From Rhea pennata (Eukaryota; Chordata; Aves; Rheiformes; Rheidae), in assembly GCF_028389875.1 (NCBI RefSeq), contig NC_084665.1:123398602-123462601 (forward strand): 64,000 bases of DNA, given 5' to 3'. Below, one piece after another: positions 29,001 to 40,741 of this stretch. Position numbers and translations under genes: made by a program. The notes beneath the pieces were generated by a model. The model made no database searches and was not told the origin of the DNA. It saw nothing but the letters and a program-made list of their open reading frames with translations. Position 1 is the stretch's first letter; each line of letters begins with the position of its first letter.

Positions 29001-30101
29001 TTCTGCCCCTCTACTCAGCCCTGGGCAGGCCTCATCTCGAGTACTGTGTCCAGTTCTGGGCTCCCCAGGACAAGAGGGACATGGAGCTACTGGAGACAGT
29101 CCAGCATAGGGCTACGAAGATGATCCGAGGGCTGGAGCACCTGCCCTATGAGGAACAGCTGCAAGAGCTGGGCCTGTTTAGGCTGGGGAAGAGAAGACTG
29201 AGGGGGGAATCTTATCAATGTGTACAAGTACCTGAAGGGAGAGTGTCAAGGGGACAGGGACAAACTCTTTTCAGTTGTCCTGTGTGACAGGACAAGAGGC
29301 AATGGGCAGAAATTGAAGCACAGAAAGTTCTGCCTGACCGTGAGGGGGAATTTCTTCCCTGTGGGAGTGACGGAGCACTGGAACAGGTTGCCCAGAGAGG
29401 TTGTGGAGTCTCCTTCTGTGGAGATCTTCGAGGCCCTCCTGGATACAACCCTGTCTAACATGCTGTAGGTGACCCTGCTGAGCAGGGAGGTTGGACTAGA
29501 TGGTCTCCAGAGGTCCCTTCCAACCTTACTGATTCTATGATCTGCTGTCACACTGATGCAGAAGGGAAGTGATGCTCAAAAGACTGTACTGAGAATTTTA
29601 AAGTTCTGGTGGGAATTGATTTTATTATTCTTAAGGTGAGAACTACCTTTTGTCTTAAGCCTTATCAGCAGAAATTTAGGACAATTTCTTATAAGTTCAA
29701 ACACAGAAAATATTTGAGAATTTCTCAAGCTATGAGAGGAAGAGTTCCTGTGTGTTTGGAGTGGGAGGAAAAAAGGAAGAAGATGGCAATGGTGGTGGTT
29801 CAAGCAGCCACTGTGAACTGTGTTGTTGAACAAGCTGGTTTTTTTCAACAAATAATCTCAGTTCAAAGAGTCTCAGTTCCTTATTTGTAAATTATGGATA
29901 GTAATATGTCTGATAAGTATATAGACTTGTTCTTAAGTTTAGAGCACTCAGCTGCAGCTATATAAGTGTATATAAGTGTATGCAAGTATAAAGCAAGCTG
30001 TATAAGAACTCGAGGAATATTTTAGTTACTCATTTTTAAACTAAGTTATCATTTTGACAGCCAAGTTAACCCAAACAAATGTTATGTCTCTACCCAACAG
30101 A
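26065..30101 (+). other. ENPP5: ENPP5 5' UTR intron (predicted)
   Basis: Non-coding stretch between the predicted untranslated exon and the first coding exon. It contains the CR1 LINE at about 28.25-29.55 kb and a small degenerate tandem (tataagtgta-type) at about 29959-29993. An alternative acceptor, ttttgacag, ends at 30060. Confidence 0.6.
28250..29550 (+). mobile_element. 5'-truncated CR1 LINE with decayed reverse transcriptase
   Basis: Translation gives the C-terminal half of the avian CR1 ORF2: [50 protein letters not shown], then [51 protein letters not shown] and [15 protein letters not shown]. The tail has ggttggactagatggtctcc and agaggtcccttccaacctta. It is inactive: the reading frame is broken into at least three pieces (about 28392-28796, 28886-29287 and 29220-29468), a short deletion removes residues between HLDF and DTVSHN, and the catalytic [YF]ADD box reads FGDD. 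The 5' half, with the endonuclease, is missing. Confidence 0.95.
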
Positions 30102-30105
30102 TACC

Positions 30106-30970
30106 ATGTTGCCTCAGAAGAGGGGAAGAACACCTTCCAGAATAGCTGTGAACTGTTACTGGACGATCTTGGCAGTTTGCTTACTATTTTTTCCAGATGC
30201 TTTCCCTCTCCAGCAAGACCAGCCCAGAGTGTTGTTAGTGTCTTTTGATGGATTTCGATGGGATTACATTTATAGAGTATCAACTCCCAATTTTCATTAT
30301 GCCATGAAGAATGGTGTTCATGTCAAACAGGTCACTAATGTGTTTGTAACTAAAACATACCCCAATCATTATACAATGGTGACAGGTCTGTTTGCAGAAA
30401 GCCATGGTATAGTTGCTAATGAGATGTATGATCCTGTTCTGAATGAAACTTTCTCCATGAACAAAATGGAGATCTACAACTCAAAGTTCTGGGAAGAGGC
30501 CAGTCCAATATGGGTAACCAACCAGATGGAAGGACATAGAAGTGGAGCTGCTATGTGGCCTGGAACAGATGTGAAAATACATGGAGTCCTTCCTACGTAT
30601 TATATGCCCTACAATGAATCTGTTTCATTTGAAGATAGAGTTGCTAGGCTTATTGACTGGTTTACATCAGAAGAACCTGTAAACTTTGGTCTCCTATACT
30701 GGGAACAGCCTGATGAGATGGGCCATATTCTGGGCCCAGAAAACCCGCTTATGGGTCCAATAATTAGTGACATTGACAAGAAGCTGGGCTATCTTATGTC
30801 TGAACTGAAGAAAGCAAAACTGTGGGACACAATAAATGTCATAATCACAAGTGATCATGGAATGTCACAGTCATCCTCCGAAAGGCTCATTGAGCTTGAT
30901 CAGTATGTGGATAGAGAGCTTTATAAAGTGATAGACTATTCTCCTGCAGTAGCTATTTTGCCAAAAGAAG
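30106..30970 (+). CDS. ENPP5: ENPP5 coding exon 1 (ectonucleotide pyrophosphatase/phosphodiesterase 5)
   Basis: The exon encodes the signal peptide and most of the phosphodiesterase domain of a type-I membrane ectoenzyme of the NPP family; ENPP5 has been reported to act on NAD-type substrates. I chose the ATG at 30106 because it has A at -3 and sits just after acceptor ctacccaacag. An in-frame ATG at 30079 lies upstream of that acceptor in a weaker context. Residues ~13-35 are a hydrophobic signal segment. Zn ligand and nucleophile motifs are intact: VSFDGF (D48), VTKTYPNHYT (nucleophile T84), YWEQPDEMGHILGP and TSDHGM. N-glycosylation sequons include NET and NES. The exon ends on a split Gly codon at donor gtagga. 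Three exons give 475 residues, close to the human length. Confidence 0.96.
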
Positions 30971-32222
30971 GTAGGAGCTATAGCGCTAAAACCCTCTGAA
31001 GAAAATACTATCAAAACATCTACAGACTTCATTCTCTAACTGATGTAACAGTAGCTGTGCTGATGCCAATAGGACACCAACCTTAAATAAGAAATTTTTA
31101 CTGGATCACTTCCTTGTTCTTTTTGCTAGCTCTTTTCTTAAGCTTGGATTAACGTTCAGGAATGGAAAACAAGCAAATCTGTGTATTATTGACTGCTATT
31201 TCAAATATCTTTTAGTCCTTACAAGAAATAAGATAATCTAAGAGTATTATGGATGAATGGTATTTAGATAGATAACCAATTGGGTTTTGTATATCTTGCC
31301 TTTCAGCAAGACACTAAAACCTTAGCTGAATAATTAAAATTCAAACCCAAACTGTAAACTGAAAGCAGATGAGGACCTTCAAAATAAGAAAGCCTACACT
31401 GGTCATTCTATTAGCTGGGAGCTGCTATATAATTCTCTTTAGTTTGTTTTTCCTCCCTTTTCATGTCAAACAGATAATCAATTATGTTCATCCTGTTTTT
31501 TTTCTTTTTTTATTGAGGATAAGGTCATGAGTAAGAATACTTGTTGGAATCGGAATGAGAAGTCTGCAGTCATTGAAGGATTGCTCAGGTTTCAGCTTTC
31601 TGTTAAATGTCACTGATTGCAGAAGTATCACTTTTTATTTTGATGATCAAATGCTATAAATATTTGGTGGCAATGCATTAATCTGAAAAATAGTTTTTGT
31701 TATGGATGGGATTTCTAATTTTAAAGATGAGTCTTAAGATGGCCATCTGAGAAAGTGTTTTTTACAGGTGTCTAACATTATTTGGACCACTAATGGATGG
31801 CAGGTATTTTGCAGACCTCAGTGATCTTTTAAATATATAAACAAATACGTCTTCTCATATCTTGTTTGAATACTATTCCTTTATTGATCCAGGTTTGAAA
31901 ATGTTAGTGCAGGAATATCCAAACAGATTGATTTGCTGCTTGAGCAAATCAAGTGCCTATAGGTGGACATTGTTCCTGCTAGTAGTGCTGTGAGAACTGA
32001 GTTTGGGAATGCCATCCTGATGGATACGAACATGGTCGTGCTGACTGGAGTGTTCTTATTACCAAATACAGGAATTCTAAAAGTAAACTTGATACTGAAG
32101 CATCTGTAAATGAGAACTCTTAAAGCTGTGTAATCTGATTCTCTTCTCTGGTAAAATGCCAGAAAGAAATAGCATCTCTGCAGCAACTAGATAACTGAAC
32201 AGAAAACGACTGTTTGATTAGG

Positions 32223-32592
32223 AGAGGATCTGTCATGCAAGGAGAGGCTGAGAGAGCTGGGACTGCTTAGTCTGAAAAAGGGGAGGCTCAGGGGGGTTCT
32301 GTCGGTGTTTGTTTTTTTTTTTTTTTTTTTGTTTTTTTTTTTTTTGTTTTTTTTTTTTGTTTTTTTTTTTACACCTTCCCATCAGATGTGGGACTGTGTT
32401 GTTACTGTGTGGGTAATTGAACACTGGAATGGGATGCTGGAGAGTTGGGGAGCCTTTGTATTCAGAGATACTCAGAACCCAACTGGACATGGCTCTGAGC
32501 TACCTGCCCTAGTTGACTCTGCTCTGAGCAGGCAGATTGAACTAGATGATCTCCAGAGGTCCCTTCCAACCTCAACAGTTCTGTGATTTTGT
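32223..32592 (+). mobile_element. CR1 LINE 3' fragment with T-rich insertion
   Basis: The left part (gcaaggagaggctgagagagctgggactgctt) and the right part (ttgaacactggaatggga, then gattgaactagatgatctcc, agaggtcccttccaacctc and agttctgtgatttt) are typical avian CR1 near-3'-end sequence in plus orientation. They are separated by T runs at about 32310-32371, where CR1 coding sequence would be expected. It is non-coding and much more diverged than the copy at 28.3-29.5 kb. Confidence 0.88.
32310..32371. repeat. Poly(T)-rich tract inside CR1 fragment
   Basis: Four or so long T runs separated by single G bases. This suggests slippage expansion, or an insertion of an oppositely oriented poly(A) tail, that replaced part of the CR1 copy. 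Confidence 0.85.
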
Positions 32593-35508
32593 AATGGACT
32601 GCAGAAATAGCTTGAATCTATTTTTCCCAGAGGTTCTGGTATTTATTATACACTACTAGTAAACTAGATTTAGTTTTGAGTGTAGCTAAAATTACTTACT
32701 TCCTCTTTGCCAAACAACAATAATTTTAATAAAAAAGAATGAGCCTTATTCTCAATTTAAGTATGAAATAATATTAATTTAAATATGTATTGCTAGTTCT
32801 TCAACAAGTTTTTCCATTTGTCTTGCTTAAACCAGGGGATTGGTAAAATTTACTAAGACATTTACAAAAGTTTTGAACCTCTAAAACAGATTTCTGCTCC
32901 TCTGGCTGTATATTTCTTATCTGGGAGCTGGACTGCAGCAACCAAGTGGGTTGCTTGCCAGCAACATATTCTATGATTCTCTTAACATATAAAGCACTGC
33001 TAAGAACCATTATGAAATGCTAATAAAATACTGTTAATCCTTCTAACAGGTAAACTTCACTGTGATCACTAAATATAATATTTGTCATTTAAGAGTCAAG
33101 TTGTATACAAAACTAAATATTCTATGTAGCATCATGGTCAGTTCTCAATTAAATACCTCAGTTGTGTACAAAAAGCTGCAAGTTGGATCTTCACAAATCA
33201 GCTGAACTCAGAAAAAAATGTTAAAAACTCTAGTGTGCTATTCTTTGTGGAATTGATGACTTAAGGTACCACTTTCATGGACATTTGGCACAGCTGGTGA
33301 TACTGGCCTTTTTTTTTTTTTTGCACTTAATATATTATTATAATTAAATTAGTTTAATAACTTAGTTTACTGCATTTAGAGTTTTTCCTCCCTGTTATCT
33401 CAAATAGAAAGCCACTAGAGGTGAATTAATTTTGTTATTAGTCTAGTATTTTTAAGACTGAGTTAGTCTCTTTCCTTGTTGCTGTAACTGGAGTCTCTAA
33501 CATGTCTAGACTTATGCTCTCCCGTTGTGACCTTCAATGTGTTTCTTAAGTTTGGTGATTTGAGATGAACTTCTCTTTTTATGCCAGTTTGAGAGAAGAA
33601 ACATTAAACTATTTTAGCTTCCTTCAGCATTTATACAGGACACTGGGAACTTAGAGAGAAAACAAAGACTGTTTAAAGATCAAATTGGAGTCCAAAAATA
33701 AAAGAAAAAATCTTGAGAGATCTTCAAAACCATGTGCATGCTGTAAATGGTAGTTTTTATCATTAGTTTCCTTCAGGATGTGTCTAAGGTCAGACTAAGG
33801 ACCTGTTCTAGTACCTAAAGGCAACTGTTTTCTGGGACGCAGAGTTGCAGAAGAACTAGCTTGCAGGAGCACCAACAGCAGGATGTACAACTATGTGTGA
33901 AGGCAGAACTTGCTCGAAGCAATAGGTCAAAATGACAGGATGCGTGTAGGTCGCACTTATCTGCTAAAAATATCAATACTGGCCACAAAGAAAATGCAGA
34001 CTTCTTACAACCATGCTTCAGGCCTTGTAGTGCTAAAACTGGGCTGCACAGACTGGTTGTAAACTTAGCTCTCTTGTCTTAACTGTGCATGTGTGTTGCA
34101 CTGAGTATTTAATAACTCATGCAGCAGAGGTTTCCCTGGTTGCAGTAAGAAATGTCATGCATAGTGAATAGTCCTCAGTAGGAATCTGTGCTTAAAAGTT
34201 GCAGAAAGAATTACAGAAACCTGCTCGAAATGACTTTTTTTTTTCATCCTCACTGGGTGTCCTCCTTCCTCCTTTCCATGTGTTAGCACTCCAGCTTGTC
34301 CAGCTGCACTCTGGATCTTCAGTGACTTTTATTGGAATACAGACCTTAGTAACTGGAAATAAGCAAGTAAAGAATTAGGGGTGAAAACGCATTTTTGTTT
34401 TGTAGTCTTAATACAATGCTTAATACAGCTCTTGAGGTTTTTATGCTTACTATATAGTAGATGGCAAGGGGAGAAAAAGGAGCGCATACCAAGAATATAA
34501 AGGAGTAGACAGTGCTGTTCGCCATGGTTGAATATGCAGAGTTGCTAACAGTTCTAGATTAAAAATTCACCCTGTCTCATCATATGTTTGTCATACGTTT
34601 CCTTCTTACACTCTCGCAATCCTCATACAGTCCCTAGTGTGGTAGTGACGTCTAGACTGCGACCTGAGGGCGTCTGTTGAAACATTAATATGAGCTATTT
34701 TTGCTTATCCCTAAGGAATATAATGCAGACAACTGCCTGTAATGTGATGTTACATGACGGGTGGCAAAAAGCTAGCTATTCTTTCTAAATCGGGTAAACT
34801 TTGATGGTTAAAATGGTAGAACAGGATCAAAACTGGAAATCAAATGAGGCTAAACATGTAGCAGTTTATTAGGAGCACTTTGTAGAAAGAGAAATAAATA
34901 GTTGGGTTCATAAACCCATAGTTGGGTTCACAGGCTTTCAGAGATGTTAAGAAACAATGTTGCTGCTCTCTTTGGCTTTTTAAAGAACAGCAACTAATAA
35001 ACTGCTTCAAAATAAGTCAAACATGCCATTGGTCGTCGTAGCTAACTGACAGGGTGGCACAATGTGGTCCTAAAGCATAAATAACCTCATAAACTGTTCA
35101 GGAGCCATCTTCTTGTTTTCAAGCTTTACATGTAACTGGGAGGAATTGTTTTCTTTTGCATGGGACTAAATGCCTTCTTACTGCAATCCTTGTGAAAAAC
35201 TTGCATTCTGACAGCTGTGGAATAAGAGGTTTTTCAAAAATCAGGAGGAAAGCTATTACGTAGCACGACATTTAACAGGCTATTTCTCAGTGACTACTGT
35301 GAATGTCATTCTAGATTTCACACTAGTCACTAGTTTTCACAGTAACTTCTGTAACTGTTGCAATCTGCTGTTGTTACTTATAGCTAAATTTAGCCTTTGG
35401 TGAGGTATGTTTTATTCTCTTCCTTCTCCTGAAAATTGTGTTTCAATTCCTGATGAGTTTAGTAAACGTGTTGTTATGTTTTATTTGTTTCTTTGTTTTT
35501 TTTTGTAG

Positions 35509-35685
35509 GCAAACTGGATGAAGTATATAAAGCTCTGGCCAACGCTCATCCCAACATGACTGTTTATAAGAAGGAGCAGATTCCAAATAGATTACATTAC
35601 AAGCACAACAGTAAAATTCAGCCAATCTTAGCGTTGGCTGATAAAGGATGGGAGATTGTACACAACAAATCTGACCATTTTCTGT
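35509..35685 (+). CDS. ENPP5: ENPP5 coding exon 2
   Basis: This 177-nt phase-1/phase-1 exon runs from acceptor tttgtag to donor gtaagt. It completes the glycine of LPKEG, then encodes [39 protein letters not shown] and NKSDHF. This is the conserved NPP segment between the DHGM and HGYDN metal-binding motifs. The frame joins exactly to both neighbours. PNMT is a likely N-glycosylation sequon. Confidence 0.96.
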
Positions 35686-37006
35686 GTAAGTATTCTGCAT
35701 CTGTAGTGCTTTCCTGTGTCTTTCTTGTCAGGGACCTTATGTGGTATTTTCTTTCCCAACCTCAAACAATATTGAATTGTTTAAGACTGAGAGAGAAAAC
35801 TGTGATGCTAAGTATGTAGAGTTTATTTTTTTTGTTTCCTCATGAAATACGAAGCACCCTCCTGTGGGGAGGGGGGGAGGGGAATTGGACTTTGTTTCCA
35901 CTGACGTAAGATTATTCACATGTTTTAGTGATCACATACTTGAGGTCTTGAAAGATCTAGCAACATGATGAGCACTTCCTGAGAGATAAGCAATCTTGTA
36001 ACTAAACGTACTGAGAAGAGAGCAAAAAGCCTTGTTTTATGAGGTACTCCTTTGGAAGGACTGAGTTACTAGAGGAAGGTTGGGTTGCGGCATTGTTTGC
36101 CCTATAGGATGAGATTTCATCATCATTCTAGATCATGGGGAAAAAAATCACTTCTGTATGCCTGACTTGGGGTTTTTGGCCCTTTTCAGCTTTCCTCTGT
36201 GATATGTCCTTTCCTTGAAAGCATCTTGTCTCTAAATGTGCACAGAATGCTGAGGATGTCCTGTGATACTCCAAATACAATCTTTTTTATGCAATTTCAC
36301 TAAAATCTCAAAACCAAGGGGGTGCTTCCAGTATGGTTGTGCGTAGTTTTATAAGTTCTTAAGATTCTTAACTGAAGTTATTTTAAACTTTACTGCTGCT
36401 TATGAAGCTACAGTGTGTTACCTACAAAACAACCAAGTTTTTCAGCTGTTGATACTTTATAGGAGCAGCAGCTATTCTTGTCTGCATGTTTATATACTTG
36501 TTCAGTTTTTAGTGCCCCTGTAAGGAAAGGACACCTAGTAGTGAGATTGGTAATTTTTTTTTCTTGTTAATGGGCACGTAGTGCACAAAATCAGACAAGG
36601 TGTCAAGACAGTCAGAACTTAAGGTTTATATGCTACTAAGCATTAAACAGATTCTACTTGGACTTTATTCTAACAAATTTGGTCCAGTTGCACAGCGAGA
36701 GTCTTTCCTTGAGCAAAATAAAGGAAAATAGGATATAGGATGCCCTTGACAATGCAACTAGTGCCACTTAAGCTTAGTTTTTTTCTAGAGCTGTCCGTTT
36801 TCTTTAAAGCATTTTCTTTTCATATTTCTATGACTTAGTATTTGCTAGAAGGCATTTGCACCATTGATCAAAATGATCCTGCTAAACCTTTGTAACAATA
36901 AATGAGGATGGCTGTGCCTTTTCTGCAGCATGATAATGCTGGGAAAAGTTTAAATGCTCGTTTTGCAATTTCAGAATATTGACTTTCATCCTTCTTTTCT
37001 TTTTAG
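35686..37006 (+). other. ENPP5: ENPP5 intron between coding exons 2 and 3
   Basis: A 1.3-kb GT..AG intron with a clear polypyrimidine tract, ccttcttttctttttag. Nothing else was recognised. Confidence 0.93.
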
Positions 37007-37392
37007 TGGGTAATCATGGATATGACAACATCTTACCAGAAATGCATCCAATCTTTTTGGCATTTGGGCCTGCTTTCAGAAAGAATGCCACCAAAGAAGT
37101 CATGAATGCTACAGACTTGTACCCCTTACTGTGCCATCTACTTGGTATCAATCCACTGCCGAACAATGGTTCATTCAGTGCTGTGAAAGATATTCTTGCT
37201 GAGGTGGTTCCAAGACAGCCTTATCCTGAAGCCCGTGAAACAGAGTCCTATGCTTACTTAATAGGAATCTCTCTTGGCAGCATTCTTGTTATGTTTTTTC
37301 TTTTTGTTTTTGTTAAGCATTTAACCCACAGCCAGATAAATACCATGCAAGTACAACATACTGAAATTGCCCAGCCACTGTTACAAGACTGA
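37007..37392 (+). CDS. ENPP5: ENPP5 coding exon 3: metal ligand, membrane anchor and tail
   Basis: The exon starts by completing a leucine codon (t|tg), then reads GNHGYDN, whose histidine (about residue 351) is the last catalytic-site metal ligand. MHPIFLAFGPAFRKN and LYPLLCHLLGI follow; both are NPP family blocks. A single transmembrane helix spans about residues 431-453 (LIGISLGSILVMFFLFVFV), followed by a ~22-residue cytoplasmic tail ending EIAQPLLQD and TGA at 37390. This makes a type-I, C-terminally anchored protein. The tail end is strongly like that of human ENPP5. No break is seen. Confidence 0.97.
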
Positions 37393-40300
37393 TAGTACTT
37401 GCCAGTGGAGGCACCATATGCTTTTTTCCTGTTTGACACTTAAAAGAAGCTTCCACAAAATTAAGTGGCTCAGCAGAAATATGTGGAGTAAAACAAAATG
37501 GGTACTGATCCACTGGTACACTGGAGTACATAAATATCAGGTACATACAGAAGGAGCATATTTCTGTTTCACCCTGCATCCACGTAATCTTTCAGAGGCT
37601 GAGAGTATTCTCGGTAAACTGGAAAGCTGTATGTGTACCTACATACATATAGTAATACATGTAGTAACAATAGACCTTGAATACCTCATCCTGAACTGCT
37701 GATACAGAAGTAACATCAACTGAGGTGCACTTCATAGAATATTACATAGTGATTTAACTTCTTTTCTTCAGTGAGCTTTTAAGTCTCTTAGATTCTAACA
37801 AGTCAGTGAACGTGACTAGACTGTGCTTTTGAGGTTTTTCTTTCTGGCCGAAGGAAGTGCCATAAGAGATCACCATTAGAGATAGCTTGGTGGATGGAGT
37901 CCTACAGAATACAGCATTAAGCTAGGTCACACACTCCTAAATGTCTAAGTTTAGAGCTGGGCATGTTCTGAGTTCTGTGCAAGTTGTAGCACCCAAAATG
38001 CTAGTGTAGGTGGTCCTGCCTTTAGTGATCAGCATTAAGGGTTAAGGAACATGCTGTACAAGCTTTTTTTCAGAGGGCTACAAAGCTCACCACTGGGTCT
38101 AAAGTCAGATCCATCAATGAAGACAGTTTGTTAGGGTGAGCTTGCCTGCCGTCTTGTGTTTCATCAGATGTGTCTGGGTGGGCCCTTAAAACTTTATCAT
38201 CTCTAAAGACTAGACACATAATTATAAGGAGAAGTCTTAGAAAATATACTCTTGAAAAAAAAACTCTTAAAAAAAACATGCTTTAATATGAAATAAGACA
38301 TAAGATTAAATTGAATTGAATAAGATTGAAGTTTGTTCTTCCAGGGGAAAGTCTGTATTAGGAAAAACTTAATCCTAAGTCAGACAAAACTATGAATTAC
38401 TCTGATTCTTTTGAGGCGGGGTTGCTGAAGTAAGTCTTCCCTCTGTTGCAGCCTTTTCCAGTGAGCTCACTTACTTAAATGATAGCTGAGAAGCTGCTGA
38501 CTGAGGTTTTATGAAAGACGTGGTGTTTAGTGAGAAAACTTGTCTAATTATCAGACTTCTAAAAAAGCTGATTTTTTTTTACTCTGTTTGAGTTAGTATT
38601 TGTATACAGACGTGTTGTCTGAATACAATACGTGAAGGAGAAAAAGATTCTTTCCAAATTGACTTACTTAAATATTCAGTCTGGTATCTCTATAAGTGCA
38701 ATTTATTGGTGTGTGCACGTGCATTAGTGCTAATGCTTTATTTGAAAAGTGGATTATACTTTCCTCGAAACAGTGGAAACAGCTTTATTCATAGAGATAA
38801 GAACATCTTGGCCTTGGAGAGTCTCTATGTCAAGAGAAACTATTGATGTGACTTAGTGAGAAAAGGTGACTTAACTGAAATCCAAAACTTTTTCTACTAA
38901 ACTTAATTCTAGACTTAAAGGATGACATCTAAGTGGGTTCAGATGGGAATTTTCACTTCTTGCTGCCTCAGTGATGATTCTACTGTGCTATGTTACTTCT
39001 GACAAAGTGAGCACTGGACAGTTTGTAATCGGTTGGATACCTCAGTGATTGCAGAGACGCTCGGATAGCATTAAACTCTGATGTGGAAGGATTCCAGAGA
39101 CCACAGCTAAATGCAGCGAAGGCTTGAGAGGGAAGGCAGTGAAGCACACCAGTATCTTAAGGTATATGCTGAAATTCTAAGTCTAATAGTACCTTTAAGA
39201 AGGCAGGAAACTAGCAAATGTGTTGGAAGCCAGCACCTTAACTTTGGGATATGGACTGCTGTGCAATGTAATCTGACTCATCTCTGCAGTTCTCCTGTTA
39301 CTGTTCTGGTACTGTTTGGTATTTCTCCATGCCCATTCTCTTAAGAAAATACTGAAGGAAAACATCTGAGATAGCTGTGCCTGACATCGTAAAGCCCATT
39401 CTTAATGGAGCAGACCATTAGGTACGCCTTAAGTCTAATTTGTTGACACCAGCTTGTCTTCAGTAGCTGCTTCAGCCCCTCGCTTTGGAACATGCTGCTA
39501 TAATAGAAATTTCCTAGCAATACTAATGGCAGATGTTAAATTAATGATTATATCTTCAGAAGGGTGCATTAGACTCCCTCTTTTTTATTGTGACAGGTGA
39601 GCCAAGGTGAGCCCTGATCCTTAAGGGGCAAAGTTGGTCAGCATTACTCAGTCATGCTAGCATTTATGTCCTGCCTCCCCAAGCACATGCCAGGGAAGAG
39701 CAGCAAGTTTCCACTCAGTGCATTTGGGAACGTAGTATCCAAAGTGGTTGGCTAGGAACGCAGGCATGAGAATGCTCTTCAATGTCGTCGTTCTGTATTG
39801 CACTGTAAGGCCCTTTCTGAAGAGGGCAGCGTGACACTTTGTAGACAACTGAAATCTTCACCATTCAAGTATTTCAGTTGAGGTTAAACCGTATTTCTTT
39901 ATTGTTTAGATATATTTGTAAATAATCTTTTAGGCAGTAGTTACTTTGTTAGGATATTTGCCTAGCCGATACTAAACACTGCTTTGTTAGTGTGCGTGTA
40001 TGTTTAACGAACATGAAAGCACATATGATACCAGTGGGGAGAAGGACCAACTTTTCAGACCTGTGATGGGAGATTCTTTAGACTTTACCTTTCTAGGTGG
40101 GGGAGGGCACAGGATTTGGATTTTGTCTATTTAGTACCTTTTATGATTTATGAACAAGTTTGTCAGAAAGTGGGTTTGAGTACGCTATATATTGGCTTGT
40201 AGCTAAAGCTTGAGAATTGAAAAGCTTGCATGATTCTGTGCTGCTTTGCTGACCTGTGGAACATACTCTGATATGTCTAACATTTTCTTCCTGCTTGGAA

Positions 40301-40698
40301 ATTTCAGAGTTGAAATATATATTTGCTCTGTGCTAGCAAACATTGTGTGAGTGCTTCATTTAAAATCAGTCTGGAAAAAAACTTTAATTTGAGGGAGAGG
40401 GGTGGTGGAGAATAGCCTTAAACCACATGTACCACAAATATTTCTAATGATGTTCTGCATAGTGTATAACTTTATTAAAGTAAGTAAGTGGAACACACAA
40501 CTGGAAGTGTGATATAACTTAAGAATTCCAGGTTAAAGTTTTTATAGGGAAGACCTTTTGCTTCCCACTTCGCTATCATTTACAGAAAACATAGGTATCT
40601 GTTACCAACAGTCTTAATATAGTTTCTTTACCAAAAATCTCTCCCCAACTTTCCTAAGAAAGATCTACACTAGTACTGTTTACCATAAATGCAGTCTC

Positions 40699-40701
<3 letters not shown>

Positions 40702-40739
<38 letters not shown>
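40702..40739 (+). repeat. Uninterrupted poly(A) tract of 38 bases
   Basis: A pure A homopolymer in the intergenic stretch between the two ENPP genes. It may be a retroposition tail, but the ~200 bases to its left show no recognisable source gene. Confidence 0.95.

Positions 40740-40741
<2 letters not shown>

Larger units (their letters stand above)
30971..35508 (+). other. ENPP5: ENPP5 intron between coding exons 1 and 2
   Basis: A 4.5-kb GT..AG intron with acceptor tttttttgtag. It carries a CR1 fragment at 32223-32592 and otherwise AT-rich unique-looking sequence. At about 34900-34935 the string atagttgggttca is directly repeated within ~20 bases. Confidence 0.9.

Noticed and set aside
30971-30999. 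ENPP5 reading frame continuing past 30970 to a stop at 30999
   Set aside because: The 3' end is intronic. The family continues with KLDEVY in the exon at 35509, joined in phase through donor gtagga. A read-through product would lack the last metal ligand and the membrane anchor.
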